This document shows, piece after piece, positions 17,087 to 26,204 of a DNA stretch of 64,000 nt (the stretch's first letter is position 1; each line of letters opens with the position of its first letter). The notes under the pieces are model-generated. The model saw only the letters and a list, made by a program, of their open reading frames with translations, was not told where the DNA came from and made no database searches. Source of the stretch: Acidobacteriota bacterium (GTDB lineage: Bacteria; Acidobacteriota; Terriglobia; Acidiferrales; UBA7541); contig JABCYZ010000001.1 of NCBI GenBank assembly GCA_013289955.1, forward strand, positions 1 to 64,000, given 5' to 3'. The translations under genes and the position numbers were made by a program.

Positions 17087-20000
17087 ATGAAGCTCGCCGA
17101 AACTTGCGTAAAGTATCCCGTTTTCACCGTGATGCTGATCGCTTTTCTGGTGACGCTCGGCGCGTTCTCCTATCGCGGCCTTGCCGTAGATCTTTTTCCC
17201 AAAGCCGATCCCGCCACCGTCAACGTCGATGTCCAGCTGCCCGGCGCCACTCCCGAAGAAGTCGTCACCGGTGTCGTCCTCCCTCTCGAGGATGCCATCT
17301 CGAGCGTCAGCGGCATCGACGAAATCTCCGTCTACTCCAGCGAAGGCTACGCCGACATCACCTGCACTTTCGTTCTCGAACGCGACATTGACGGCGCCGC
17401 CCAGGACATCAGAGAAAAAGTTGCCGCCGCCGTTTACAGACTGCCGCGCGAAACCTTGCCTCCCGTCATCACCAAACAAGATCCGCAGTCCGACCCTATT
17501 CTCACGCTGCTCGTAAGCGGCCCCACCAGCCGCCGCGAACTCACCGAAATCGCCGACAAACAAATCCGCCGCGCCATCCAAACCGTCGACGGCGTTGGCA
17601 GCGTCGAGCTCAACGGCGGGCAGGCCCGCCAAATTCGCGTACTCCTCGACGCGCAAAAACTCACCGCCCATAATTTCACTGTCCTCGACGTGCGCGACGC
17701 GCTCCAGCGCGAAAACATCGAAGCACCCGGCGGCCGCATGATCACCGGCCCGCAAGAGCTAGGCCTGCGCACTCTCGGCCGCGTCACTTCTGCCGATCAG
17801 TTCGGAGAAATCGTCATCGGCACGCGCGGCGGCGCGCAAGTACGCGTTCGCGACGTCGCCCAAGTGGAAGACGGCGCGCAAGAGCTTCGCACCTGGTCGG
17901 CCCTCTTTCGCAAAGGCGTCCCGGGTCAAGATGTCGTCAGCATTGAAGTCCTGCGTCAGTCCGGCACTAACACCGTCCAGGTCGCGGACAACGTAAAAGC
18001 CAAACTCGATGAACTCCGCGCGCAACTCCCTCCCGGCGTGCAACTTCTCGTCATCCACGACATTTCCGACTTCATCAAAGCCTCCGTCCACTCGCTCCTC
18101 GAACACCTGATCCTCGGCAGCATTCTGGCCAGCGCCATTGTTTTCCTTTTCATGCGTAACTGGCGCGCCGTCCTGATCGCCGCCGTCGCCATTCCCGCCA
18201 GCATCATCGCCACCTTCACGCTTATGAGGGGCATGGATTTTTCCCTCAACAACATGACACTCCTCGCGCTCACGCTCGCCGTGGGCATTGTCATCGACGA
18301 CGCCATCATCGTTCTCGAAAATATCGTCCGCTTCATGGAAGAAAAAGGCGAAAACCGCAAAAACGCCGCCATCAAAGCTACGCAAGAAATCGGATTGGCC
18401 GTCATGGCCACCACGCTTTCTCTCGTCATCATCTTTCTGCCGATCGCCTTCATGAACGGCTACGCGCGCAAATACGTCAACTCGTTCGGCTGGACCATGG
18501 CCATGGCGATTCTCGTCTCCCTGCTTGTGGCTTTCACGCTAACGCCGATGATGTCCTCGCGCATCCTGCGCATCAGCGAAAAGGAAAAAAAGGCCCACGC
18601 CGCCGGAATCCTGCACTGGATCGAGCAATCCTACTTAAAGCTCCTCGAATGGTCGCTTGCCCACCGCTGGGTCATTGGTCTCATCTGCGCCGGCACATTC
18701 CTATCGACGTTCGGCCTCTATCACCTCGTCGGACGCGACTGGATTCCCTCTGACGATCAATCCGAGCTCATCAGCTCCTTCACGCTTCCCGAAGGCACCG
18801 CTCTTTCCATCACCACACAGCGCGCGGCTGAGATCGCGGAACGCGTCGTCGCGCTTCCCGAAGTCGCTTTCGTGCAATCCTTTACTCACGGCCCCACAAA
18901 CCACGCGCATCTTTTCGTCGGCCTTGTCCCGCGCAGCGAAAGAAAACGCACCCACGAGCAACTTGCCACCGAAATCCGCGGCTATCTTGCCGGCTATCGC
19001 AACATGGTCTCGAACGTGCGTCTGCCTTCGGTCTTCGGCGGTGAAACCTACTTTCCGATCGGCGCCGTCATTCGCGGCCCGGAATTGAATCAGCTCGCCG
19101 ACCTCAGCAAACAGGTTGCTGATCTGATGCGCAAATATCCCGACCTTGTTGACGTCAACCCTAGCCTCAACCTCAACACTCCCGAGCTTCAGGTCAAAGT
19201 CGATCGCCAGCGCGCCGCCGACATCGGTGTCCGCATGACCGACGTGAGCGACGCCGTTCGCCTCTTCTATTCCGGCGAAGACGAAATCACGCGCTTCAAG
19301 GAAGGTTCCGAGCAATATCCGGTCATCATGCAACTCCTCGAGCGCCAGCGCGACAATCCCGACGTCCTGGCGCAGATGATGGTGCCTTCGACAAAACTTG
19401 GGCAGGTGCGCCTGGAGAATGTCGCCTCGATTATTCGCGGCGCCGGTCCCGCTACGCTCTGGCGCTACAACCGCGAATTCGAAGTCACCGTCTACGCCAA
19501 CGTCGCCAGCGGCTATCCTCTCGATCTCGCTGCCGCGCACACCATTCAATCCATCAAAGAAATCGGCCTCCCCGCGGGCTATTCCTACCGCTTCACCGGC
19601 CAGGTCAAAGTCCTTGAAGAAACCACCTGGAATCTTTTGCTCGCCATGCTGCTCGCTTCCATCTTCATGTATATGGTCCTCGCCGCCCAATTCGAGAGCT
19701 TCTCTCATCCCTTCATCATCATGCTCACCCTCCCGCTGAGCATCCCCTTCGCGCTTCTCTCTCTCTGGATCACAGGCCGCGCCCTTAGCCTTTGGAGCGC
19801 CCTCGGAATGTTTCTGTTGCTCGGAATCGTAAAGAAGAACGGAATCCTGCAGGTCGACTACACCAACCGCCTCCGCGCCACCGGCATGCCCGTGCGCGAA
19901 GCGATACTGGAAGCCAACCGCGTCCGCCTCCGCCCCATCCTCATGACCACTCTTTCCATCGTTGCCGGCCTGATCCCCGTAGCCATCGGCATAGGCGCTG

Positions 20001-20191
20001 GCTCCGAACAACGCGCCTCTATCGCCGTCACGATCATCGGCGGGCAAACCCTCTGCCTGCTCCTGACCCTGCTCGTCGTCCCGGTAGCCTATTCCTATCT
20101 CGCCGAGTTCGAGTCCGTCTCTTCGTCCACCACCGCCCGCCGTCTCTTCACCCGCACTCAGAACCCCGTCGGCAACTCCTCCGCCGATTGA
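17087..20191 (+). CDS. RND efflux transporter, inner-membrane permease (AcrB/MexB family)
   Basis: The 1034-aa protein is of standard AcrB family length. TM1 is near residue 15, there are two large periplasmic loops, and TM2-6 and TM8-12 form two clusters. TM4 carries the proton-relay type segment LTLAVGIVIDDAIIVLENIVRFMEE. ATTLSLVIIFLPIAFM (TM5-6) and MTTLSIVAGLIPVAIG (TM11) are family hallmarks. It forms an operon with the adaptor upstream. The sequence resembles the multidrug HAE-1/HAE-2 group rather than heavy-metal pumps. No TolC-type gene is adjacent. Confidence 0.94.
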   Translation: MKLAETCVKYPVFTVMLIAFLVTLGAFSYRGLAVDLFPKADPATVNVDVQLPGATPEEVVTGVVLPLEDAISSVSGIDEISVYSSEGYADITCTFVLERDIDGAAQDIREKVAAAVYRLPRETLPPVITKQDPQSDPILTLLVSGPTSRRELTEIADKQIRRAIQTVDGVGSVELNGGQARQIRVLLDAQKLTAHNFTVLDVRDALQRENIEAPGGRMITGPQELGLRTLGRVTSADQFGEIVIGTRGGAQVRVRDVAQVEDGAQELRTWSALFRKGVPGQDVVSIEVLRQSGTNTVQVADNVKAKLDELRAQLPPGVQLLVIHDISDFIKASVHSLLEHLILGSILASAIVFLFMRNWRAVLIAAVAIPASIIATFTLMRGMDFSLNNMTLLALTLAVGIVIDDAIIVLENIVRFMEEKGENRKNAAIKATQEIGLAVMATTLSLVIIFLPIAFMNGYARKYVNSFGWTMAMAILVSLLVAFTLTPMMSSRILRISEKEKKAHAAGILHWIEQSYLKLLEWSLAHRWVIGLICAGTFLSTFGLYHLVGRDWIPSDDQSELISSFTLPEGTALSITTQRAAEIAERVVALPEVAFVQSFTHGPTNHAHLFVGLVPRSERKRTHEQLATEIRGYLAGYRNMVSNVRLPSVFGGETYFPIGAVIRGPELNQLADLSKQVADLMRKYPDLVDVNPSLNLNTPELQVKVDRQRAADIGVRMTDVSDAVRLFYSGEDEITRFKEGSEQYPVIMQLLERQRDNPDVLAQMMVPSTKLGQVRLENVASIIRGAGPATLWRYNREFEVTVYANVASGYPLDLAAAHTIQSIKEIGLPAGYSYRFTGQVKVLEETTWNLLLAMLLASIFMYMVLAAQFESFSHPFIIMLTLPLSIPFALLSLWITGRALSLWSALGMFLLLGIVKKNGILQVDYTNRLRATGMPVREAILEANRVRLRPILMTTLSIVAGLIPVAIGIGAGSEQRASIAVTIIGGQTLCLLLTLLVVPVAYSYLAEFESVSSSTTARRLFTRTQNPVGNSSAD

Positions 20192-20537
20192 ATCATTGAG
20201 CTCTTGCGTGGATCCCTAAAAAAATGCGCGCGCGACGCTGACAACCGGTCTTTGAGAATCTGCCCCGCCTTGCTCTCCCCAATCTCCTCTCTCTGAACTC
20301 CGGGACCTCTGCTTTAAAATGCAACTTCAGCACCCGGATGGGTTTTGCCCTGCACCGCCGGACGCAGCCTGAACTCATTTAGAATCAGCATGTTCGCAGA
20401 ACGCACCGGTAATTCCTCGGGAATCCGCACTGAGGAAAAAAGGCAGGCGAGGCCGTCCCCGCTTGCGCCGACCCTGCCATCGCAGGCACAATTCGCGTGC
20501 TCGAACCAGTCATTCTCTCCAGCAAGGAAGGCGCGCG
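20192..20537. other. Intergenic region between RND permease and S9 peptidase
   Basis: No gene is seen. A longer S9 peptidase reading from 20463 has no signal-peptide logic. No clear terminator or promoter pair is visible. Confidence 0.4.
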
Positions 20538-23399
20538 ATGCGTAGAACTCTGACGGCACTCATTTTGGCATTTGGCTTCTTTACTTCGCTCTCTGCACAA
20601 ACAAAAGCTCCGGTGCAGCCGGCCGACTACGGCCAGTGGGAATCGCTCGCCGTAGTGCGCGAATTCGGCGGCCTCTCGCCGGACGGCAAGTGGCTCGCGT
20701 ATGGGATTAACCGCTCCAATCGCGAAAACGAGCTGCGCGTCACAAGCATCTCCGACGGCACCACCAAGACCGCCGCCTTCGGTGCGCAGCCGGTTTTTTC
20801 TTCCGACTCCCGCTGGGTCGCCTACGCTATCGGCTACTCCGAAACGCAAGAAGAAAAGATGCGCAAGGACAAGAAGCCCGTTCAAAGAAAGCTCGGCCTT
20901 CTCAACCTCTCGAACGGCGAACAAATTGTTGTCGACGGCATCGAGTCTTTCTCTTTCAGTCCCACGGGAGCGTACCTTGCGATGCGCCGCTATGCGCCTG
21001 AGAAAAAAGACGCCCAGGACGCAGCCGCGAGTGCAGAAAGCGACGACACGCCCGGCGCGACGCTGATCCTGCGCCAACTCTCTTCCGGCCACGACACCTC
21101 GTTCGGCAACGTTTCCGAATTTGCATGGCAGGATCTTCCCGGGCGCGGCACGCTCCTCGCGATGGCCATCAACTCCGAAGACAAAACCGGTAACGGCGTG
21201 CAGCTCTTCAATTCCGAAAACGCATCCGTTCGCGTCCTCGATTCTTCCGCATCTGTCTACGGCGGTCTGGCCTGGCGCAAGGATGGGGCCGATCTCGCCG
21301 TGCTGCGCTCGAAATCCGATGACCACCGCGAAAGCGCCACCCAGATCGCTCTGGCGTGGACCCACGTAGGAGAAGCATCCGAAGCCAGCCACACCTACGA
21401 TCCGACGGGCGACACAAAATTCCCGGCTGCGATGCGCACCGTTTCCTTTCACAAGCCAGCTTGGTCCGAAGACGGCGATACGGTTTTTCTGGGGATGGCC
21501 AAATGGGAAGAAAAAATCGCCGAACCAAAAAAATCCGAAAAAGACGCGAGCGCGGAGGCTGAGTCAAAAAACAAAGAGAAGGGCAAAGCCAAGGACGCCG
21601 AAGAGCAGCCCACCGTGGACATCTGGAATGCCCACGACACCGAAGTCATGCCCAAGCAAAAACTCAACGCCAAAAACGATCGGCAGAAAAATATTCTGTG
21701 CGCCTGGCATCTCGAGAGCGGCCAGTTGGTTCCGCTCGGCAAAGAGCTTGAAGAAGAGATTGTCCCCTTCAATCACCAGCAAACCGCTTACGCCGCGAAC
21801 TGGTCCGCCTACGCCATGGAGCGCAGCATCGGCCGTCCCGCCGCCGATGTTTATTTCGTGGATCTCGCCACCGGCAATCGTACAAAAATTCAGGACCGCC
21901 TCAATGACGACTACTATCTCGAAGCCAGCCCTGCAGGCCATTACCTTCTCTATTTCCACGACAACAATTATTGGACGGTGAACACCAGCACGCGCGCCGT
22001 CATCAACATCACGAAAACAGTTCCCACCGCCTTCGCAAACCTCGAAGCCGATTTCACCATCAAACAGAAGCCTGCTTTCGGTCTCGCCGGATGGACCAAA
22101 GACGACACGAGCGTCATCCTCTATGACAAGTTCGATCTCTGGCAGGTTTCGCCCGATGGCGCTCATGCAACAAAGCTCACAGATGGCGCTGCCGACCAAG
22201 TCCGCCACCGCTATGTAAAACTAAATCCCCGCGATGAGTTCATTGACACAGATCAGCCGATCTATCTCAGCCTGTTCGGCATTTGGACAAAAAAATCCGG
22301 CTATGCGCGGCTGAATCCAGGCGCTTCAGGTCCTTTCAAGGAAGAACATCTCATTTGGCTGGACAAAAGCGTCGCCCAGCTCGGAAAAGCCAAGGACGCG
22401 GACGTATTTGAATACGTCGAACAAACTTTCACGGAATCCCCGAACGCTTTTGTCGGTGGGCCCGATCTGAAAGCTCCTAAACAAGTCACCAAGACGAATC
22501 CGCTCCAAGGCAACTTCGCGTGGGGTAAAGAAGAACTGATCGACTACAAGAATAGCCACGGTGAGCACCTGCAGGGCGCGCTCTACTATCCGGCGGGCTA
22601 CGACCCGAGCAAGAAATACCCCATGATCGTTTACATGTACGAGAAGCTGTCCGACGGCCTGCATCAATACAGCGCGCCTTCCGAGCGCAATTACTACAAC
22701 GTGGGCGCCGTCACCAGCCACGGCTATTTCATGCTCGAACCCGACATCGTTTTTCGACCCCGCGATCCCGGCATTTCGGTCGTGGATTGTGTGACCTCGG
22801 CGGTCAAACGTGTCATCCAGATGAATGTGATTGATCCGAAGAAAGTCGGCGTGATGGGCCATTCCTGGGGCGGCTTTGATTCCGTCTATCTCGCCACACA
22901 CACCACCGATTTCTTTGCCGCCGCCGTTGCGGGCGCTCCCATTACTGATCTGGTCAGCAACTACGGAAACCACCACTGGAGCTCCGGCATTGCCGAGACC
23001 GACCACATCGAAACCGGCCAGCAGCGTATGGAAGTCCCGCTCTATGAAGACCTGCAGGCCTACATCCGCAACTCCGCGGTTTTCGGCGTACAAAATATGA
23101 CTACGCCTCTGCTCATCGAAGTCGGCGACAGCGACGGCACGGTTTTTTTCCATCAAGGCGTCGAGCTCTATAACATTGCGCGCCGCGCAAAAAAGAACGT
23201 AGTTCTCCTCGAATACGCCGGCGAAGACCACGGTTTGCGCAAGAAGCCCAACCAGATCGACTACCAGCGCCGAATCTTTGCCTGGTTCGGCCACTACCTA
23301 AAGGATGAGCCCGCTGCAAGCTGGATCACCAACGGCGAGAGTTATCTAGACCGAGAAAGGGAACTGAAGCAATGGAAAGCCGGTGATGGCAAGGATTGA
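20538..23399 (+). CDS. Exported S9-family prolyl oligopeptidase-like peptidase
   Basis: Starting at ATG 20538, after AAGGAAGG, gives a signal peptide (RRTLTALILAFGFFTSLSAQ) and a 953-aa protein. An N-terminal beta-propeller (about 40-680) precedes an alpha/beta hydrolase domain. The catalytic triad is visible: Ser776 in GHSWGG, Asp864 or Asp866 in GDSDG, and His898 in EDHGL. An Ala/Glu/Lys-rich insertion near residues 335-360 (EKDASAEAESKNKEKGKAKD) looks like a disordered loop. Such peptidases cleave oligopeptides in the periplasm. The gene appears to be transcribed alone. Confidence 0.92.
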   Translation: MRRTLTALILAFGFFTSLSAQTKAPVQPADYGQWESLAVVREFGGLSPDGKWLAYGINRSNRENELRVTSISDGTTKTAAFGAQPVFSSDSRWVAYAIGYSETQEEKMRKDKKPVQRKLGLLNLSNGEQIVVDGIESFSFSPTGAYLAMRRYAPEKKDAQDAAASAESDDTPGATLILRQLSSGHDTSFGNVSEFAWQDLPGRGTLLAMAINSEDKTGNGVQLFNSENASVRVLDSSASVYGGLAWRKDGADLAVLRSKSDDHRESATQIALAWTHVGEASEASHTYDPTGDTKFPAAMRTVSFHKPAWSEDGDTVFLGMAKWEEKIAEPKKSEKDASAEAESKNKEKGKAKDAEEQPTVDIWNAHDTEVMPKQKLNAKNDRQKNILCAWHLESGQLVPLGKELEEEIVPFNHQQTAYAANWSAYAMERSIGRPAADVYFVDLATGNRTKIQDRLNDDYYLEASPAGHYLLYFHDNNYWTVNTSTRAVINITKTVPTAFANLEADFTIKQKPAFGLAGWTKDDTSVILYDKFDLWQVSPDGAHATKLTDGAADQVRHRYVKLNPRDEFIDTDQPIYLSLFGIWTKKSGYARLNPGASGPFKEEHLIWLDKSVAQLGKAKDADVFEYVEQTFTESPNAFVGGPDLKAPKQVTKTNPLQGNFAWGKEELIDYKNSHGEHLQGALYYPAGYDPSKKYPMIVYMYEKLSDGLHQYSAPSERNYYNVGAVTSHGYFMLEPDIVFRPRDPGISVVDCVTSAVKRVIQMNVIDPKKVGVMGHSWGGFDSVYLATHTTDFFAAAVAGAPITDLVSNYGNHHWSSGIAETDHIETGQQRMEVPLYEDLQAYIRNSAVFGVQNMTTPLLIEVGDSDGTVFFHQGVELYNIARRAKKNVVLLEYAGEDHGLRKKPNQIDYQRRIFAWFGHYLKDEPAASWITNGESYLDRERELKQWKAGDGKD

Positions 23400-23464
23400 G
23401 GACCTGGCGCCTAAAGCGAGCACTGGCCGGGGCTCCCGAGGAATATGGCAATGCCGGGCGGAGG

Positions 23465-23905
23465 CTAGAAATGGCGGGCCGCCAGGCGAGTAAGAACTGT
23501 GTCGTGGTCCTCCAAAATGGAATCCGCGAAGCCGCGCGAGGGAGCGCGCAGCAAAAGAAACAGCTCGCCGGCCCAGAGAAGAATGTCCAGCAAGCGCCCG
23601 CGTTGCAGATTGCTGATGTCGTCGCAATGCAGCGCCACATCGAGAGCCCGCCGCGAGCACTCTTCGATGAACGCGCGCAGCGAAGCGAGATCAAGATTCA
23701 CGCGCCCCATTTTCTGGCCGCGCGGATCGATACGTTGCAAATTTTCGTAGCAGAGTTCGATGAAATGGTTCAGGCAAAAATCCTGCTGAGCCAAGGAAGC
23801 TACCGCAGCCCCTTCACAAAAATCCACTGCACAGATCTTGTCCTTATACATCGTTGACATGGCCCCTAACTCAAGACTCTTCACTCCCATACCGCCCGCA
23901 CCCAT
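23465..23905 (-). CDS. Conserved small Cys/His protein, putative zinc binding
   Basis: Up to 146 residues; the start is uncertain. ATG 23860 (giving MSTMYKDKICAVDFC) is also possible and closer to what similar proteins show. The segment C-x4-FC, QDFCLNHFIELCYENL resembles a family of acidobacterial proteins with a Cys-rich N-terminus and a CxxHF..CY block, which suggests a small zinc site. The rest is helical with a hydrophobic LLDILLWAGELFLLL. The function is unknown. The gene is convergent with the S9 peptidase. Confidence 0.65.
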   Translation of the reverse strand: MGAGGMGVKSLELGAMSTMYKDKICAVDFCEGAAVASLAQQDFCLNHFIELCYENLQRIDPRGQKMGRVNLDLASLRAFIEECSRRALDVALHCDDISNLQRGRLLDILLWAGELFLLLRAPSRGFADSILEDHDTVLTRLAARHF

Positions 23906-24006
23906 CCTCTCTATTTAACCCCCCCTAGAGTTGGATGTTGCGGGGGCACGCAACCGTTGCCGGAACGATTACAGAACCACGACGCAAAATCAGCTGTCAG
24001 TTCTCC

Positions 24007-24501
24007 TCATGCCACACACAGCGCGGCTTCCTCGTTCAGCCCAGATTCTATCGTTTCCCCGGCGCAGGACGATTCGAACTCGCGCGGAACTTCGGCCGCG
24101 GCGGGCACATAGGCGGCCAGCGTTTGGACGCGCAGGCAGCGGTCCAGGTAAGGAGCCAGTAAAGCCCGCACCCAGCGCACGTTTTCGTTGCAGCGCTGCA
24201 TGCGATCCTCGCCGCTCCAGAGAGTGACAACCGTCACGAGGCGTGCTTCGTGGTTTGCGATCATTACGAAACTTCCGGCGAAGCCAGCTACCTCTCCGAG
24301 CGCTCCATCGATCGCCGCGGGCAAAGCGGCGTGGATTTTGTGCGCTTCGTTGGGCTGGGCGACAAACTCTATGCTGAGCGCCGTAATGCGGGAACCGGTG
24401 TAGCACAGAGCGGGTGTCCGCGCATTAGTACTCATTCCATTCGAATCGAACGGGCGCAAAGCGGGATTGGAAAGACTATGGGACTGCAGAGAACGTGACA
24501 C
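24007..24501 (-). CDS. Conserved hypothetical protein, ABM-like ferredoxin fold possible
   Basis: The start is set at GTG 24501 because GGAGG lies 5 nt upstream; an internal ATG at 24435 has no ribosome site. The 164-aa protein has a central stretch (about 40-130) with alternating strands and helices: ITALSIEFVAQPNEAHKIHAAL, GFAGSFVMIANHEARLVTVVTLWSG. This resembles dimeric alpha-beta-barrel (antibiotic biosynthesis monooxygenase-like) folds. No active-site residue can be assigned. It is divergent from the ECF sigma gene, separated by hairpin-rich DNA. Confidence 0.6.
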   Translation of the reverse strand: MSRSLQSHSLSNPALRPFDSNGMSTNARTPALCYTGSRITALSIEFVAQPNEAHKIHAALPAAIDGALGEVAGFAGSFVMIANHEARLVTVVTLWSGEDRMQRCNENVRWVRALLAPYLDRCLRVQTLAAYVPAAAEVPREFESSCAGETIESGLNEEAALCVA

Positions 24502-24522
24502 GAAGCCTCCAGATTCAGTGGT

Positions 24523-24579
24523 CCTCCCCGTTTAGGGGGAGGCGCATCCTTGTGGGTCCAGGTCCAACTCGGATGCGCC
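24523..24579 (+). repeat. Tandem hairpins upstream of the ECF sigma gene
   Basis: CCTCCCC/GGGGAGG (24523-24529 with 24536-24542) is followed at once by a perfect 9-bp inverted pair GGCGCATCC/GGATGCGCC (24541-24549 with 24571-24579). Just beyond, GTGGGACA occurs twice, and GGGACAGGGGAACCGTCCC forms a third small hairpin. This could be a structured leader or operator region; a terminator is less likely as no T-run follows. Confidence 0.55.
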
Positions 24580-24730
24580 CTGGTGGGACACGCGTGGGAC
24601 AGGGGAACCGTCCCTTCGCAGCAGGAGGCCCAAGCTTACGATGGGTTCCTACAACCGAATAGTGAAGGGGGCAGGCATTTCGTTTCACCCTTCCGGTTCA
24701 AAAAGCGGGAGGAAAACCGGGAGACGGTAC

Positions 24731-25384
24731 ATGGGAACCATTGCTCCTAATGGATGGCACGGCTATACTCCTCCGCACAAATCTGAGGGTTACGTGGAAC
24801 TCTTCGCGTTCACCAGGGAATACGTGGAGCGCCTCCGCGAGGGAGATCCCTCGACGGAACAACATTTTGTGGCGTACTTTGACCAGCTTCTGAGGATCAA
24901 ATTGCGGGCGAGGATGCTCGCGTCGGAAACCGTCGAAGACCTGCGCCAAGAGACCTATATCCGGGTTCTGATTACGCTACGCAGGGATGGAGTGCGCCAG
25001 CCGGAGCGGTTTGGGGCCTTCGTGAACGGCATCTGCAACCATGTTATACAGGAATTCTACCGCGTCTCGAACAAGACCAGCCCGTGGGACGACACTTATC
25101 TGGAATTGCCGGACAAGGCGGTGGACACGGAAGGCTTCCTGATCAGCAAGCAGATCAAAGATCGGGTCCGCCAGGTGATCGAGGAACTCCCCAAGAAGGA
25201 TCGCGAGCTGCTCCGAGCCCTTTTCCTGGAGGAAAAGGATAAGGACGAGGTCTGCATCAAGCTCGGTGTAGACCGCGATTATTTCCGGGTTCTACTTCAT
25301 CGCGCCAAGGATAAGTTCCGTGTTTTGTATGAGAAAGACAGGGAAGGGCTTTCCGGGAGGTTGTCGTCCGGGGAGGAGACATGA
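24731..25384 (+). CDS. ECF-type RNA polymerase sigma factor
   Basis: I choose ATG 24731, 7 nt after GGGAG; an upstream ATG at 24641 would add 30 residues with no sigma features. The 217-aa protein has a region 2 with YFDQLLRIKLRARMLASETVEDLRQETYIRVL (about residues 46-80), then PERFGAFVNGICNHVIQEFYR. Region 4 carries VIEELPKKDRELLRALFLEEKDKDEVCIKLGVDRDYFRVLLHRAKDKFR, including the helix-turn-helix. It directs RNA polymerase to a small regulon and is probably held by the anti-sigma factor encoded 46 nt downstream. Confidence 0.9.
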   Translation: MGTIAPNGWHGYTPPHKSEGYVELFAFTREYVERLREGDPSTEQHFVAYFDQLLRIKLRARMLASETVEDLRQETYIRVLITLRRDGVRQPERFGAFVNGICNHVIQEFYRVSNKTSPWDDTYLELPDKAVDTEGFLISKQIKDRVRQVIEELPKKDRELLRALFLEEKDKDEVCIKLGVDRDYFRVLLHRAKDKFRVLYEKDREGLSGRLSSGEET

Positions 25385-25430
25385 AACGAAGAGCCCCGCT
25401 CGTGCACTACTCATCGGTGGATGACAAACG

Positions 25431-26159
25431 ATGAAAAACATGGACCATAACGAAGCGGTGCGTCTCGAGGCCGCGGAAAAGTACCTCCTCGGGGAACTCC
25501 CGAAGGAACAGCATGCTGCGTTTGAAGAGCACTATTTTGACTGCCCCGCGTGCGCGGAAGAGATGAAAGCTACTATTGCCTTCATGGAAAGCGCACGGCA
25601 AGCGGCGCGCGAGGACGCTCGGCAAGCTGTTGAAGAGAAGAAGCTTGCTCCAGTGCCTCCAAAGAACGGCGGCTGGTTCGCATGGCTGCGGCCGGCATTT
25701 GCGGTTCCCGTACTTGCGGCGTTGCTGTTATTCGTCGGCTATCAGAATGGGGTTACGATTCCTCGATTAAAGGATTCCTCCTCCAGCCAAATGGGACAGA
25801 CCATCAGTTCTGCCTTTCAATTGCGCGGCAGTGTGCGCGGAGGGAGTGAAGGCGACGATGCCACGAACAAGGTGCGAGTCCGGTCGGGCGAAGGCTTCGC
25901 CCTGAGCTTTGACTTCACGCCAAGCGGAACGTTTAGCGAGTATACTTGGCAGCTGTTGAACCAAGCGGGCCAGGCCGTTCAATCCGGCCACATTAGCGGG
26001 GACAAGAAGTATCAGACCGTGTCTTTGAACCTAGCCGGAGGAGTGGAGAGCGCCGGCAAATACAATCTAGTCTTCTTCGGTAGCGCCGAAGGCAATGGGC
26101 AATCGGCAAACCGGATCGAAGTTCAACGGCTCACGTTTACAGTTGAATTTCTTCAATAG
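25431..26159 (+). CDS. Zinc-finger (zf-HC2) anti-sigma factor, membrane-bound
   Basis: The 242-aa protein starts with the anti-sigma zinc motif HYFDCPAC (H-x3-C-x2-C, about residues 29-36). A coiled stretch rich in Ala/Arg/Glu follows, then one membrane segment (FAVPVLAALLLFVGY, about 88-102). An exported C-terminal domain of about 135 residues, rich in beta structure, completes it. The exported part (GFALSFDFTPSGTFSEYTWQLLNQAGQ) resembles a carbohydrate- or ligand-binding sandwich. It should sequester the sigma factor until a periplasmic event releases it. The nearby CHAT protein is a possible agent of that event (inference). Confidence 0.85.
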   Translation: MKNMDHNEAVRLEAAEKYLLGELPKEQHAAFEEHYFDCPACAEEMKATIAFMESARQAAREDARQAVEEKKLAPVPPKNGGWFAWLRPAFAVPVLAALLLFVGYQNGVTIPRLKDSSSSQMGQTISSAFQLRGSVRGGSEGDDATNKVRVRSGEGFALSFDFTPSGTFSEYTWQLLNQAGQAVQSGHISGDKKYQTVSLNLAGGVESAGKYNLVFFGSAEGNGQSANRIEVQRLTFTVEFLQ

Positions 26160-26204
26160 ATGAAAGAGTATTAGGCTCCGTTTTAACTCCTTGAGGTGTC
26201 CCCA

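Noticed and set aside
18701..20047. 448-aa minus frame antisense to the RND permease
   Set aside because: High-GC shadow frame; composition rich in Asp/Gly/His with no fold features.
23935..24227. Short plus frames in 23935-24227
   Set aside because: They are antisense to the minus-strand protein at 24007-24501, which has a strong ribosome site.
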